From positions 1 to 40,850 of the forward strand of contig CAMNCV010000083.1 of the NCBI GenBank assembly GCA_946534585.1: DNA of 40,850 nucleotides. The letters run 5' to 3'. A program made the position numbers and the translations under genes. The notes under the pieces were generated by a model. The model saw only the letters and a list, made by a program, of their open reading frames with translations, did not search any database and was not told the origin of the DNA. Positions 18,620 through 27,070 of this stretch are shown here, piece after piece; position 1 is the first letter of the stretch, and each line of letters begins with the position of its first letter. The stretch is from an uncultured Prevotellaceae bacterium (GTDB taxonomy: Bacteria > Bacteroidota > Bacteroidia > Bacteroidales > Bacteroidaceae).

Positions 18620-19726
18620 TCAGCGTTTCAACTTGCTGTATTCCGTGGCACCGAGCAGGAAGCATCCCAGGCCGTAGTCGTCGAAGTCGGGCTCACGGTA
18701 GTAGGTGCATGGCTGCGATGATGCGGGGCGGTCGCCCGAGCCCTGCACGTAGCCCAGGAAGCCATCGCGGTGTACGCATGAGGCGCATGCCTGCCAGGCG
18801 CGGTCGGCAGCATCGCGGTACTGACGCCCTTTGAGCAGTCCGTTGTTCATACCCCACGACAGTCCGTAGAGGAATAGCGACGTGCCTGAGAGTTCGGGAC
18901 CGGCAAAGTCCTGCGAGGCGAGGCTTGCATTCCAGAAGCCATCCTCACGCTGCACGGTCAGGAGTGCGCGGGTCATCAATAGATAGTCAGCCTTGAGTTG
19001 CTTGAAGTACTTGTCGTTCTTGGGCAGGGTCTGCATCACTCTGACGAGGGCTGCATACACCCATCCGTTGCCACGGCTCCAGTAGCAGTTCTTACCGTCT
19101 GTCTCCTTGTATGGAGGCACGAAATTCTTGTCGCGCCACCACAGTCCCTCTGCCTTGTTGAACAATCCTCCGCCACACTCGTTGCGCGTCCACAGGTATG
19201 AGCGCATGGCATAGTCAAGATATTTCCTGTCGCCGGTAATCTGCGTAAGCATGGCGTATGCCGGCATAGCCATCTGTATGGCGTCAATCCAGAACCAGTG
19301 CTCCACGCTGCCGTCGCTTATCTGATTGTCGAAATTCTTGCGCATGGAAGCGACTTTCTCTTCCCCTCCCACCATCTGGTAGCGCATGAAATATGTCTGT
19401 GCGCAGCACTGATGGTCGGCATCTACCGTGGTGAGTCTGCTGCTGTAGGGCATCCACTTGTGGAACGTGCCCCAGCGGTCAACGTAGTCCATGTACCTCT
19501 CGTCGGGCTCAACGCTATTGAGTGCCATCAGTCCTTCATAATACACGCCACGCGTCCACAAGTTACTGGGGCGCAACTTCTTAGCATTGGTAGGCGCGGA
19601 GGGGTCACTCCATTTTGCCATGAAATAATCGTTGGCACGCTTGGCCAACTCCAGCGGTTGCTGCGCTACTGCCTCAGCGCCACACAGCACTGAAAGCACG
19701 ATGAGAGAAAACAGTTTTCGTATCAT
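18620..19726 (-). CDS. Unsaturated rhamnogalacturonyl hydrolase, glycoside hydrolase family 105 (YteR/YesR-like)
   Basis: The 368-residue product should remove the unsaturated uronic acid left by rhamnogalacturonan or pectate lyases from oligosaccharide ends. It shows the (alpha/alpha)6-barrel signatures of GH105/GH88: SNLWTRGVYYEGLMAL, FWIDAIQMAMPAYA (the Asp fits the catalytic acid position), WSRGNGWVYAALVRVM, and a C-terminal YYREPDFDDYGLGCFLL. The frame opens at 19792, but the ATG at 19726 starts a good signal peptide (MIRKLF, hydrophobic core, AVAQQ), so a periplasmic location is likely. An ATG at 19747 would add seven residues. There is no obvious promoter just upstream, where a palindromic repeat lies (19771-19872). 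It shares the strand of the FAS1-SusCD operon but is separated from it by a terminator. Confidence 0.88.
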   Translation of the reverse strand: MIRKLFSLIVLSVLCGAEAVAQQPLELAKRANDYFMAKWSDPSAPTNAKKLRPSNLWTRGVYYEGLMALNSVEPDERYMDYVDRWGTFHKWMPYSSRLTTVDADHQCCAQTYFMRYQMVGGEEKVASMRKNFDNQISDGSVEHWFWIDAIQMAMPAYAMLTQITGDRKYLDYAMRSYLWTRNECGGGLFNKAEGLWWRDKNFVPPYKETDGKNCYWSRGNGWVYAALVRVMQTLPKNDKYFKQLKADYLLMTRALLTVQREDGFWNASLASQDFAGPELSGTSLFLYGLSWGMNNGLLKGRQYRDAADRAWQACASCVHRDGFLGYVQGSGDRPASSQPCTYYREPDFDDYGLGCFLLGATEYSKLKR

Positions 19727-19770
19727 ATCGTAGATTTTTCTTGTCATAACATTGTCATTATCAATGGTTT

Positions 19771-19872
19771 GTAATCGCAATGCAATTACCATGCAATCGC
19801 ATTGCCATTACCGCGCAATGGCTTACTGATTACGGTGTAAAAGCATAGCCATTGCATAGGGGGGGGCTATGC
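19771..19872 (+). repeat. Palindrome-rich intergenic repeat, copy A
   Basis: A string of degenerate half-palindromic units such as AATCGCAATGC, GCAATCGCATTGC, CTGATTAC and GCATAGCC. It aligns colinearly, in the same orientation, with 33648-33737: both have CTGATTAC, two purines, TGTAAA, then a GC-centred unit ending in ATTGC and a GCTATGC unit. It overlaps the long-form 5' end of the GH105 reading frame. Outer arms GCATAGCC (19843-19850) and GGCTATGC (19865-19872) can form a hairpin, followed on the minus strand by TTTT, so it may also end the radical SAM transcript. A run of eight G lies at 19859-19866. Confidence 0.6.
19843..19872 (-). terminator. Possible terminator of the radical SAM gene
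   Basis: Eight-bp arms (GCATAGCC / GGCTATGC) with a 14-nt loop, then TTTT on the minus strand, starting 14 nt after the radical SAM stop codon. The T-run is short, so it may act weakly or let transcription continue into GH105. Confidence 0.4.
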
Positions 19873-19885
19873 GCCACGTGAAAGG

Positions 19886-20665
19886 TCAGTAGCTTGCCGA
19901 GCAACTGATGCCGAGCCGTTGCACACGTTCCTTTATGGCATCGAGTGTCTCCTTGCCGGCCTTGCGCAGTCCGTGGTCGGGCGTTTCACGGTCAATGGTG
20001 TAAATCATAACCTGCTCGGGGGCTATACTCTTCAGGGCTTCGAGCCACGGCTGTATGTATTCCTCCGTGGTGTTGTCAACGCTTCGTCCGGCGCTTTCGC
20101 CCGTCATGAACATGGTCTGCACGATGACGTGTCCATTGAAGGCCTTCAGCCCTTCCACGATGTCTGCGGCACAGTATGAGGGCTGCACCGGACGGTCAAC
20201 CATGCGGATATAGTCGTCGTTGACAGTGTCGAGTTTCTGTATGTTGTTATCCACGAGCATCAGTGCCTGACGCACGCTATCCTTATGTATATATGTGGCA
20301 TTGCTCAGTACTGACACCTTTGCCTGTGGGAAGTAGCGGTTGCGCAGGTTCATGGTGTCGGCTATGATAGCAGGGAAATCCGGATGCCCCGTAGGCTCGC
20401 CGTTGCCGGCAAAGGTGATGACATCGAGCGGTTCGCCGTTAGCATGACGCTCGCTGAGCACTCGCTCCAGTGCCTCGCGCACCTCGCTGCGCGTAGGACG
20501 CTTCTCGTGAGGTCGGAAGTCGGCATTGAAACCACACTCGCAGTATATGCAGTCGAAAGAGCATACCTTGCCGTCACCCGGCATGAGATTAACACCGAGC
20601 GATACGCCGAGGCGGCGACTGTGTATTGGTCCGAAGACCGGTGATGGATAGATAATTGTTGACAT
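19886..20665 (-). CDS. Radical SAM protein of the TYW1-like COG0731 group
   Basis: The 259-residue product has the radical SAM cluster motif CSFDCIYC (CX3CX2C) at about residues 36-43, which would bind a [4Fe-4S] cluster and S-adenosylmethionine, followed by the SAM-binding FAGNGEPTGHPDF near 80 and the barrel segments VSVLSNATY and VIVQTMFMTGES. The N-terminal FGPIHSRRLGVSLGVNL is characteristic of the COG0731 iron-sulfur oxidoreductases, many of unassigned function. The frame extends to a TTG at 20704, but that lies upstream of the -7 element, so the ATG at 20665 is chosen. The promoter places the transcript start only a few nucleotides before this ATG. It is divergent from the phosphatase gene. 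The reaction is not known. Confidence 0.88.
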   Translation of the reverse strand: MSTIIYPSPVFGPIHSRRLGVSLGVNLMPGDGKVCSFDCIYCECGFNADFRPHEKRPTRSEVREALERVLSERHANGEPLDVITFAGNGEPTGHPDFPAIIADTMNLRNRYFPQAKVSVLSNATYIHKDSVRQALMLVDNNIQKLDTVNDDYIRMVDRPVQPSYCAADIVEGLKAFNGHVIVQTMFMTGESAGRSVDNTTEEYIQPWLEALKSIAPEQVMIYTIDRETPDHGLRKAGKETLDAIKERVQRLGISCSASY

Positions 20666-20674
20666 ATTCGGGTG

Positions 20675-20705
20675 CAAAGATACAAATTTTTTGCGTAACT
20701 GCAAA
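20675..20705 (-). promoter_or_regulatory. Promoter of the radical SAM gene
   Basis: TTTG (20702-20705), a 19-bp spacer, and TATCTTTG (20675-20682) on the minus strand match the Bacteroidota consensus exactly. The ATG at 20665 is 9 nt after the -7 element, so the leader is extremely short. Confidence 0.75.
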
Positions 20706-20733
20706 ATAAAAACGTTTTTCTGACTATGTGACT

Positions 20734-20773
20734 GACTATGGATGCCTACACCACACCGACTATGGTTGCCTAT
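20734..20773 (+). repeat. Imperfect 16-bp direct repeat between divergent promoters
   Basis: GACTATGGATGCCTAC (20734-20749) recurs as GACTATGGTTGCCTAT (20758-20773), a 24-bp period. It lies between the radical SAM and phosphatase promoters, where a regulator could bind. Confidence 0.4.
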
Positions 20774-20827
20774 GTTACGACTTTAATTTCCCAATCCACA
20801 ATTTAACAAAATATTCACCCGCAACTC

Positions 20828-20858
20828 TTGGCAGTTAGAAAAATTATTCGTAACTTTG
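20828..20858 (+). promoter_or_regulatory. Promoter of the partner-switching operon
   Basis: TTGG (20828-20831), 19 bp, then TAACTTTG (20851-20858) followed by CTCTC. Transcription would start near 20864, about 31 nt before the ATG at 20895. Confidence 0.7.
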
Positions 20859-20894
20859 CTCTCATCTGCCAATGATTCTTTACAGCATGGCACA

Positions 20895-23171
20895 ATGAAG
20901 GAACAAGAAAATACACAAAACATACTCAAACGCTGGTGGAAGTCGGTGCAGACGAAATCGACACTGGCGGTACTCATCACGGCGGCGGCACTCATAGAGA
21001 TTACCGCTGCGGTGCAATATTGGTATGCCCGCGAAGGCATACGCAAGGAGGTGGAGCACCGCGCCGAGAGCGAACTGAAGGTGAAAGACCTTGAAATAGA
21101 GAAGATAGTCAACACCATTGAAGCGGCTGCACGCTCCACGGCATGGGTAATAGAAAGCCGGCTGGGCGACAGCAAGGACGTGGAGGATGCTCTTGCCAAC
21201 ATGGTGCGCGTGAACTCCAACATCGTGGGCTGCGGCATAGGTTTCAAGGCTTACTACTATCACGACAAGGGTATGTGGTTTGAACCTTACGCCCTGCGCA
21301 AGGGCGATAAGAAGGCAGAATGTCGCAACATAGGAAGCGAGAGCCACGACTACTTCACTGCCGAATGGTACACAGAACCAATGCGCACAGGACGCGGCTA
21401 CTGGACAGAGCCTTATTATGACAATGCCGGAGGCCACATGATGCTCGTGACCTATGCTCTGCCCATACGCGACAGTAAAGGGAGGATTGTTGCCGTGTTC
21501 GGCACAGACATATCGCTCGACTGGATAAGCAGGCTGCTTAATGAAAGCCACATATACCCGTCATCGTATAACCTCATGGTGTCGCGCACAGGCAAACTGA
21601 TGGCATGCCCCGTGGAGAGCCTCATAATGCGGCGCAGCCTGCAGGAGGTTACGGCTGACATGAAGGATACCACCTTCAGGGGCATCAACCGACAAATGCT
21701 GAACGGTTCGACGGGACAGGCTACCATCTACGATGACAACGGTGAGAAGAACTACGTGTTCTTCGCTCCACTCAGCAGCGATACCACGCTGGCAGGAGGA
21801 GAATCGACAGGATGGTCAATGGCGGTGGTATGCTCCGACCGCGAGATTTACCACGGACTGCGACAGGTGGGCTTTAACCTCATGCTGCTTATGCTGGCAG
21901 GACTGGCTTTGCTGACTTACATCATGTTTCGCTCTATCAAGAATATGCGTAAGTTGCAGCGTGCCGACATCGAGAAACGACGTATAGACAACGAACTGGC
22001 TATTTCGCAACGCATACAACAGGCCATGCTGCCAAAGCAACAGTCTGACACCGGCGCACCACTCGGGCGCGACGACATCGACATCTGTGCCTCGCTGACA
22101 CCTGCTCGCGAGGTGGGCGGCGACCTGTATGACTACTTCGTGCGCAACGAGAAACTATTCTTCTGCATTGGCGACGTAGCCGGCAAGGGCGTACCTGCCG
22201 CCATGGTCATGGCTATGGCACAGTCGGCCTTCCGCATACTGGCAATGCAGGAGTCAAGCCCGGAGCGCATCGTGAGCCAGATGAATGAGGCACTGGCGCG
22301 CGATAATGAATACAATTTCTTCATAACACTGCTCGTAGGCGTGCTCGACCTGCCCACGGGACGACTGCGCTACTGCAATGCCGGACACAAGCCCGTAATC
22401 ATGCTGCCACTGGCGAAGAAGGGTGACGAAAACTACAACGTGGTAGGAAGCGCATTGCCCGTTGGCGCAATGTCCGGATGGAAATACTCTGCACAGGAGA
22501 CTGTGATTGAGTCAGGCACTACCCTATTCCTATATACCGACGGACTTACCGAGGCTGAGAATGCACAGCATGGGCAGTTTGGCACGAAACGTATGCAGGA
22601 ACAACTGCTCGACGATGCAGAGCCTGCCGACATCATAAAGCGCATGACGACGGCTGTACACGCTTTCGTGGGCGATACGGAGCAGAGCGACGACCTCACC
22701 ATGCTTGCCATAAGCTATAAACACCATAGGCAGAAGGATATATTGCGGCGTTCACTCACGCTTACAAACGACGTAAGTCTAACACCGCAGCTTGCCGAGT
22801 TCGTAGAGACGGTATGCGCTGAAGCCAAAGTCGGAGCGGCTGATACCATGCAGGTCAATCTGGCTATCGAGGAGGCTGTGGTCAACGTGATGAACTACGC
22901 TTATCCCCGTGGCACCGAAGGATTGATTGAGATTGAGGCATCTGCAAGCACGGAGAGGATGAAGTTCGTCATCACTGACAACGGACGGCCTTTCGACCCT
23001 ACCACACGCAGCGATGCCGACACCACGCTGAGTGCGGAGGAACGCTCCATCGGCGGACTGGGCATTCATCTCATACGCCGCTATATGGATAGCATGAACT
23101 ACGAGAGATTAGACAACAAGAATATATTGACTTTAAGAAAAACTCTGAATAATGAAGACAACACTAAATGA
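20895..23171 (+). CDS. Membrane sensor with SpoIIE-type PP2C phosphatase and RsbW-like ATPase/kinase domain
   Basis: The 758-residue product joins sensor, phosphatase and kinase of a partner-switching pathway. A transmembrane helix (about 23-43) is followed by an extracytoplasmic Cache-like domain (about 55-310, with VFGTDISLDWISRLL), a second helix (about 327-346), a linker helix, a PP2C/SpoIIE domain (about 393-606; EVGGDLYDYF, GDVAGKGVPAAMVMA, LYTDGLTEAEN and SDDLTMLAI carry the metal-binding Asp residues), and a HATPase_c domain (about 618-748; N box EEAVVNVMNYA, DNGRPFDP, GGLGIHLI). The frame extends to a TTG at 20856 inside the promoter, so the ATG at 20895 is used. It overlaps the STAS gene by 20 nt. 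It should dephosphorylate, and perhaps rephosphorylate, that STAS protein in response to a periplasmic signal. Confidence 0.9.
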   Translation: MKEQENTQNILKRWWKSVQTKSTLAVLITAAALIEITAAVQYWYAREGIRKEVEHRAESELKVKDLEIEKIVNTIEAAARSTAWVIESRLGDSKDVEDALANMVRVNSNIVGCGIGFKAYYYHDKGMWFEPYALRKGDKKAECRNIGSESHDYFTAEWYTEPMRTGRGYWTEPYYDNAGGHMMLVTYALPIRDSKGRIVAVFGTDISLDWISRLLNESHIYPSSYNLMVSRTGKLMACPVESLIMRRSLQEVTADMKDTTFRGINRQMLNGSTGQATIYDDNGEKNYVFFAPLSSDTTLAGGESTGWSMAVVCSDREIYHGLRQVGFNLMLLMLAGLALLTYIMFRSIKNMRKLQRADIEKRRIDNELAISQRIQQAMLPKQQSDTGAPLGRDDIDICASLTPAREVGGDLYDYFVRNEKLFFCIGDVAGKGVPAAMVMAMAQSAFRILAMQESSPERIVSQMNEALARDNEYNFFITLLVGVLDLPTGRLRYCNAGHKPVIMLPLAKKGDENYNVVGSALPVGAMSGWKYSAQETVIESGTTLFLYTDGLTEAENAQHGQFGTKRMQEQLLDDAEPADIIKRMTTAVHAFVGDTEQSDDLTMLAISYKHHRQKDILRRSLTLTNDVSLTPQLAEFVETVCAEAKVGAADTMQVNLAIEEAVVNVMNYAYPRGTEGLIEIEASASTERMKFVITDNGRPFDPTTRSDADTTLSAEERSIGGLGIHLIRRYMDSMNYERLDNKNILTLRKTLNNEDNTK

Positions 23172-23454
23172 AGAAGCCAATAAACTCATCATGGCTTTTG
23201 AAGGAAGGCTCGACACTGCAGCCTCGGCGCAGACCGAGAAGGATATGAAGGCTCTATACGACTGCGAAGGGCGCGACATCACACTCGATTGCTCTGCACT
23301 GGAATATATCTCGTCGAGCGGACTGCGACTGTTCCTCGGAGTACTCAAAAACGCCAAACCGAAGGGCAGCACAGTGACCGTAACCGGGCTGAATGATGAC
23401 CTCAAGCAGGTGTTTGACGAGATTGGCTTCACGCAACTTTTCAACATACAGTAA
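23152..23454 (+). CDS. STAS-domain anti-sigma-factor antagonist-like protein (RsbV/SpoIIAA type)
   Basis: The 100-residue product is a single STAS domain: an N-terminal beta strand pair (MAFEGRLDTAAS), then the phosphorylation-site strand-loop-helix DCSALEYISSSGLRLFLGVL, and a C-terminal TGLNDDLKQVFDEIGFTQLF. The Ser pair after YIS is where RsbV-type proteins are phosphorylated. Its start overlaps the end of the phosphatase/ATPase gene, so translation is coupled. It is probably the substrate of both the kinase-like and the phosphatase domains of that protein. The downstream partner it controls is unknown; the HTH protein encoded 27 nt later is the obvious candidate. Confidence 0.92.
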   Translation: MKTTLNEEANKLIMAFEGRLDTAASAQTEKDMKALYDCEGRDITLDCSALEYISSSGLRLFLGVLKNAKPKGSTVTVTGLNDDLKQVFDEIGFTQLFNIQ

Positions 23455-23481
23455 AAGACAATTTGTCAATTTGCAAGCCCT

Positions 23482-24036
23482 ATGACAGACAAAGAGATAA
23501 AAGCACTGCAGGAGGAAAACGCTGCCTTGCGCGCCGAAGTAGATAAACTGAAAGATGAGATGATACGTCTTGTCAATCGCAACCTCGACCTTACCGAGCG
23601 CTTTGAGGATGACGTAGAGCTGCGCCGCCGCACCGAGGTGGCACGAGAGATACTGGAGGCTAACATTGAGCGACAGCGCAATGCCGACCTGCAGGATGAC
23701 GGACAACTCATGGCTATGATAGAGATACGCGTGGAGCAAGAGAAGGCTTATTCCGACCCTGACTTCGACGTAAAAGCTTTGGCAGAGCTGATTGGCGTCA
23801 GTCAGGAGCGCCTCAACCAACTGTTCAGGCGCAAGACCATACACCGCACGCCATCTGCCTACATCGACAATCTGCGTACGCTCCATGCCCTGCAGTTGTT
23901 GCGCGAGCATCCCAACTACACCATTGCCGTGATTGCCGAAGAGGCTGGTTTCGCCAGCGTGCGCACGCTGCAACGCCGCATACAGGATGCCATCGGCATG
24001 ACGCCGGTGGATTACCGACTAATGCTTATGAAGTAA
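23482..24036 (+). CDS. AraC-type helix-turn-helix regulator with N-terminal coiled coil
   Basis: The 184-residue product begins with a charged coiled coil (about 1-65, ALQEENAALRAEVDKLKDE) and ends with a double helix-turn-helix of the AraC family (about 85-184): first HTH around DVKALAELIGVSQERLNQLF, second around TIAVIAEEAGFASVRTLQRR, with the family ending GMTPVDYRL. It has no sugar-binding domain, so its signal probably comes from a protein partner through the coiled coil. It is third in the operon after the phosphatase/ATPase and STAS genes (27-nt gap) and is followed by a strong terminator, so it is a plausible output of that pathway. The target genes cannot be read from the sequence. 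Confidence 0.85.
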   Translation: MTDKEIKALQEENAALRAEVDKLKDEMIRLVNRNLDLTERFEDDVELRRRTEVAREILEANIERQRNADLQDDGQLMAMIEIRVEQEKAYSDPDFDVKALAELIGVSQERLNQLFRRKTIHRTPSAYIDNLRTLHALQLLREHPNYTIAVIAEEAGFASVRTLQRRIQDAIGMTPVDYRLMLMK

Positions 24037-24085
24037 CTATGTATGAACGATATTCTCAGTGTGTTACTCTGAGGTCACGTTATAC

Positions 24086-24125
24086 AAATTAGCGTCATTC
24101 CCTTATTAAGGAATGACGCTAATTT
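24086..24125. terminator. Bidirectional intrinsic terminator
   Basis: A perfect 16-bp stem (24086-24101 with 24110-24125, core TTAGCGTCATTCC) and 8-nt loop, with A/T ends on both sides. It lies between the converging HTH regulator and cysS genes and can serve both. Confidence 0.88.
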
Positions 24126-24176
24126 ATATATCATAATGAATTTATAATATATCAGGTATATATCAAAATGAAATAC

Positions 24177-25685
24177 TTACACCTCCCACACTGCTCCAGC
24201 GGGGGTGTCCTTGACGATGACACCAGCAGCAGAGAGTTCGTCACGTATCTGGTCGCTGACAGCCCAGTTCTTCTCTTCCTTCGCCTTCTGACGCATCTCA
24301 AGTACCATCTGCATCACCTTGTCGAGGGCTTTGTCCTTCTCAGAGGTAGCACCGGCGGCAGACTTGTTGGTGAGGCCAAGCAGGTCCTCGGTGAAGAGGT
24401 GCATGGTCTCAGACAGACTGTCAAGGTCGGCCTGTGATATCTTCGCCTTGCGGTCAACAAGAAGGTTGACCTGATGGCATGCCTCAAAGAGTTCTGAGAT
24501 GACAATAGGTGTCTGCAAGTCATCATTCATAGCATCGTAGAGTTTCTGTGGCAAAGCCTTGACGTACTTCTCTACCTCGGGACTTGAGCCCTTGGCCACC
24601 TGTATGCGCTTCAGATCCTTCATTCCCTGCATCAGTCGCGCCAGTCCCTTCTCGGCTGCTTCGAGAGCCTCTGATGAGAAATCTACCGTGCCACGATAAT
24701 GAGCCGAAAGGATGAAGAAACGAATAACCATTGGTGCGAAAGGCTTCGTGAGCAGTTCGTGTTCACCCTTGAAGAACTGGTCGAGCGTAATGAAGTTGTT
24801 ATATGACTTACCCATCTTCTGACCGCCGATGGTAATCATGTTGTTGTGCATCCAGTAGCGCACGGCCTGATGTCCCATTGAGGCCTGTGCCTGTGCTATC
24901 TCGCACTCATGGTGAGGGAATACGAGATCCATACCTCCACCGTGTATGTCAAACTCCTCGCCCAGATACTTCCTGCCCATGGCCGTACACTCACAGTGCC
25001 AGCCGGGGAAGCCCTCGGCTATCTGGTCTGCGTTGCCCATGAGCCACGGCCAGCGCATGATATGCTCAGGCGCAGCCTTCTTCCACAGCGCAAAGTCGGC
25101 CTGATTTTTCTTTTCGCCCACACCGGCAAGGGTGTCGCGCGAAGCATCCTTAATGTTTTCCAGCGTACGGCCAGAGAGGATGCCATACTTGAAGTCTTTG
25201 TTGTATTTCTCTATATCGAAATAAACAGAACCGTTGCTTACGTAGGCATAGCCACGGTCGAGTATCTGTTGTACGAGTTGCTGCTGCTCGATGATATGTC
25301 CAGTGGCATGCGGCTCAATAGACGGCGGCAAGACGTTGAGCATCTCCATTGCACGGTTGAAGCGACGCGTATAGTACTGTGCCACCTCCATCGGCTCCAC
25401 CTGCTCCAGTCGTGCCTTCTTGGCAATCTTGTCTTCGCCCTCGTCAGCATCATGCTCAAGGTGACCTACGTCGGTGATGTTGCGGACGTAGCGCACCTTG
25501 TATCCAAGGTGTTGCAGATAGCGGAAGAGGATGTCGAAAGTGATAGCCGGACGCGCATGACCCAGATGTGCGTCGCCATATACAGTAGGTCCGCAGACAT
25601 ACATTCCCACGTGCCCGGGGTTTACTGGCTTAAAGGCTTCCTTCTGTCGTGTTAGTGTGTTGTATATAATCAGTGTTTGTTCCAT
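24177..25685 (-). CDS. cysS: Cysteine--tRNA ligase (cysteinyl-tRNA synthetase)
   Basis: This class Ia synthetase charges tRNA-Cys with cysteine using ATP. The 502-residue product has the N-terminal zinc Cys in [10 protein letters not shown], the HIGH motif as HLGHAR (about residue 41), other zinc ligands in [10 protein letters not shown] and HHECEIAQ, and the KMSKS loop as KMGKS (about residue 285). The DALR-type helical region and a C-terminal helical domain follow, ending [10 protein letters not shown]. Length is slightly above the common 460-490. The gene has its own promoter (-7 TAACTTTG at 25753-25760) and a leader of about 60 nt. The KMGKS variation is mild and does not suggest loss of function. 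Confidence 0.97.
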   Translation of the reverse strand: MEQTLIIYNTLTRQKEAFKPVNPGHVGMYVCGPTVYGDAHLGHARPAITFDILFRYLQHLGYKVRYVRNITDVGHLEHDADEGEDKIAKKARLEQVEPMEVAQYYTRRFNRAMEMLNVLPPSIEPHATGHIIEQQQLVQQILDRGYAYVSNGSVYFDIEKYNKDFKYGILSGRTLENIKDASRDTLAGVGEKKNQADFALWKKAAPEHIMRWPWLMGNADQIAEGFPGWHCECTAMGRKYLGEEFDIHGGGMDLVFPHHECEIAQAQASMGHQAVRYWMHNNMITIGGQKMGKSYNNFITLDQFFKGEHELLTKPFAPMVIRFFILSAHYRGTVDFSSEALEAAEKGLARLMQGMKDLKRIQVAKGSSPEVEKYVKALPQKLYDAMNDDLQTPIVISELFEACHQVNLLVDRKAKISQADLDSLSETMHLFTEDLLGLTNKSAAGATSEKDKALDKVMQMVLEMRQKAKEEKNWAVSDQIRDELSAAGVIVKDTPAGAVWEV

Positions 25686-25752
25686 TGATTTATATGTATT
25701 GTGTGTGTTTATATTTTTATCCTGACAAACTTGGCGATATTCTTTCCAAATA

Positions 25753-25760
25753 CAAAGTTA
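25753..25760 (-). promoter_or_regulatory. Promoter -7 element of cysS
   Basis: TAACTTTG on the minus strand, about 68 nt before the cysS ATG. No clear TTG is visible at the -33 position. Confidence 0.5.
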
Positions 25761-25814
25761 CGAAACAACGCCCTCCTTAACATTGCAGTTTGCGAATGTG
25801 CTTCGTCTTTTCCA

Positions 25815-26861
25815 TTACTTCACATCAGGGCCAATCTTTCGGTTTCGCTTTTCAAGCATCTGACCGTATGCACCGTGATAGGAGAAGATTTCTCCGAACT
25901 CGTTGTTGCCGCCGCTCTGGTTTGCCATCTCCATGCTACCGAGATCTGATTCTGGATGGAACACTTTGCTGTTGCGAAGGTAGAACTCACTATCGAATGA
26001 GAACAGCGTACCTTCGTTGTTGAAAAACCAGCAGTCATCGAATACCACGCCAGCGCTATTGCCGCTGCCGATGAGCGAATACTCACGGTTGTTGAAGAAG
26101 TTGCAGTGCGACGCCGTCATCGACGTCACGTTACTGAGGGTCATGATGCCGTAGGTGCAATTGTGAATATTTGAGTTACGCAACTCAAAACTATTGCTCC
26201 TCTCAAGTTCCAGACCATAGGCACCGCAGCCATAGAGGTCGCTGTTAACAACATATATGCGCCAGCCGCGCAGGTCTCCTATCACGCCACCAGTGCAGTT
26301 GCCGTCCTCGGTATGACCGATGGTAAGGTTGCGCACCTCGCATTGCTTGCAGTCAACGAAACGCAGACAGAAGGCATAGCGAGGCTCCACCACGATGCGC
26401 GAGTTGCGCTCACCCACGATGTTCAACTGTTCAAAGTTAACAAGCGTGAGTTGACGACCATCGGTCACTTCCTCGCTTGCCACCACCTCGCGTCCGTCAG
26501 CCATGCCGCCCGAAATGTCGGATGTCCACACCCTGTACTTTGTGCGAAAAATGCTCTGGTCGTTGAGTAGCGGTGTCAGGTTTATCTCTGTGTCAGCCGC
26601 AACGAGTACGTTGCGATGTGAACCAAGCGCATTAAGGAACTGCTCCGCCGTTCTTACGCGGATGTACTGTTCGTTGCCTAATGTCACTGTGATACCATAG
26701 TCGCCTTGTGTACCGTCTTTCACTGCCGTTGCATCAGAGGTTGTCTGCATACCCTGCGCCGGGCGCTTGATGGTATGCTTCATCTGGGCAGCCATGCCTG
26801 AGCATATCATCAGCATGGCGAAGAGTAGCGAAGTATGAAAGATATAAGACTTTTTCATCAT
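25815..26861 (-). CDS. Secreted right-handed parallel beta-helix protein
   Basis: The 348-residue product has a signal peptide (MMKKSYIF, hydrophobic core, cleavage near GMAAQ-M; the second Met is an alternative start). Residues about 150-320 contain short repeats of the beta-helix kind with stacked Asn and Cys/Phe positions (LTIGHTEDGNCTGG, LRNSNIHNCTYGIMTLSN, ASHCNFFNNREYSLIGSGN, FDDCWFFNNEGTLF). This fold is shared by pectate lyases, polygalacturonases and non-enzymatic binding proteins. I cannot point to a catalytic set of residues, so no activity is assigned. It has its own good promoter and stands alone between cysS and the divergent porE-like gene. A pectin-related role would fit the surrounding loci but is only a guess. 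Confidence 0.8.
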   Translation of the reverse strand: MMKKSYIFHTSLLFAMLMICSGMAAQMKHTIKRPAQGMQTTSDATAVKDGTQGDYGITVTLGNEQYIRVRTAEQFLNALGSHRNVLVAADTEINLTPLLNDQSIFRTKYRVWTSDISGGMADGREVVASEEVTDGRQLTLVNFEQLNIVGERNSRIVVEPRYAFCLRFVDCKQCEVRNLTIGHTEDGNCTGGVIGDLRGWRIYVVNSDLYGCGAYGLELERSNSFELRNSNIHNCTYGIMTLSNVTSMTASHCNFFNNREYSLIGSGNSAGVVFDDCWFFNNEGTLFSFDSEFYLRNSKVFHPESDLGSMEMANQSGGNNEFGEIFSYHGAYGQMLEKRNRKIGPDVK

Positions 26862-26883
26862 GGTTATAAATGTTATTCAACTG

Positions 26884-26915
26884 CAAAGTTACAGTTTTTT
26901 TAGATTTCTTGCAAA
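26884..26915 (-). promoter_or_regulatory. Promoter of the beta-helix gene
   Basis: TTTG (26912-26915), a 20-bp spacer and TAACTTTG (26884-26891) on the minus strand. The start would be near 26877, about 16 nt before the ATG. Confidence 0.7.
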
Positions 26916-27036
26916 TATTCTTGAAAAAAGTAATCGTTCAGTGGGTTTGAAACTGCAACTGGTTTAGAAACGGATTAGCATAATAGTCCATAATCACAAA
27001 AATTCTTTGTTGTGTGATAGTTCTATGATGGTTAAC

Positions 27037-27067
27037 TTGCTGATGCGGGATATTTTTTGTAACTTTG
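27037..27067 (+). promoter_or_regulatory. Promoter of the PorE-like gene
   Basis: TTGC (27037-27040), 19 bp, and TAACTTTG (27060-27067) followed by CACTC. The leader is about 110 nt and contains both copies of the direct repeat. Confidence 0.72.
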
Positions 27068-27070
27068 CAC

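Noticed and set aside
18462..18665. Minus-strand 67-codon open frame overlapping the GH105 3' end
   Set aside because: It is in another frame of the GH105 gene and continues into low-complexity intergenic sequence.
19859..19866. Run of eight G as a phase-variable tract
   Set aside because: It lies outside coding sequence and promoter elements, inside a hairpin loop; no switching effect is apparent.
24909..25655. 248-codon plus-strand open frame opposite cysS
   Set aside because: It is complementary to conserved cysS motifs; His/Arg-rich composition is a shadow of that gene.
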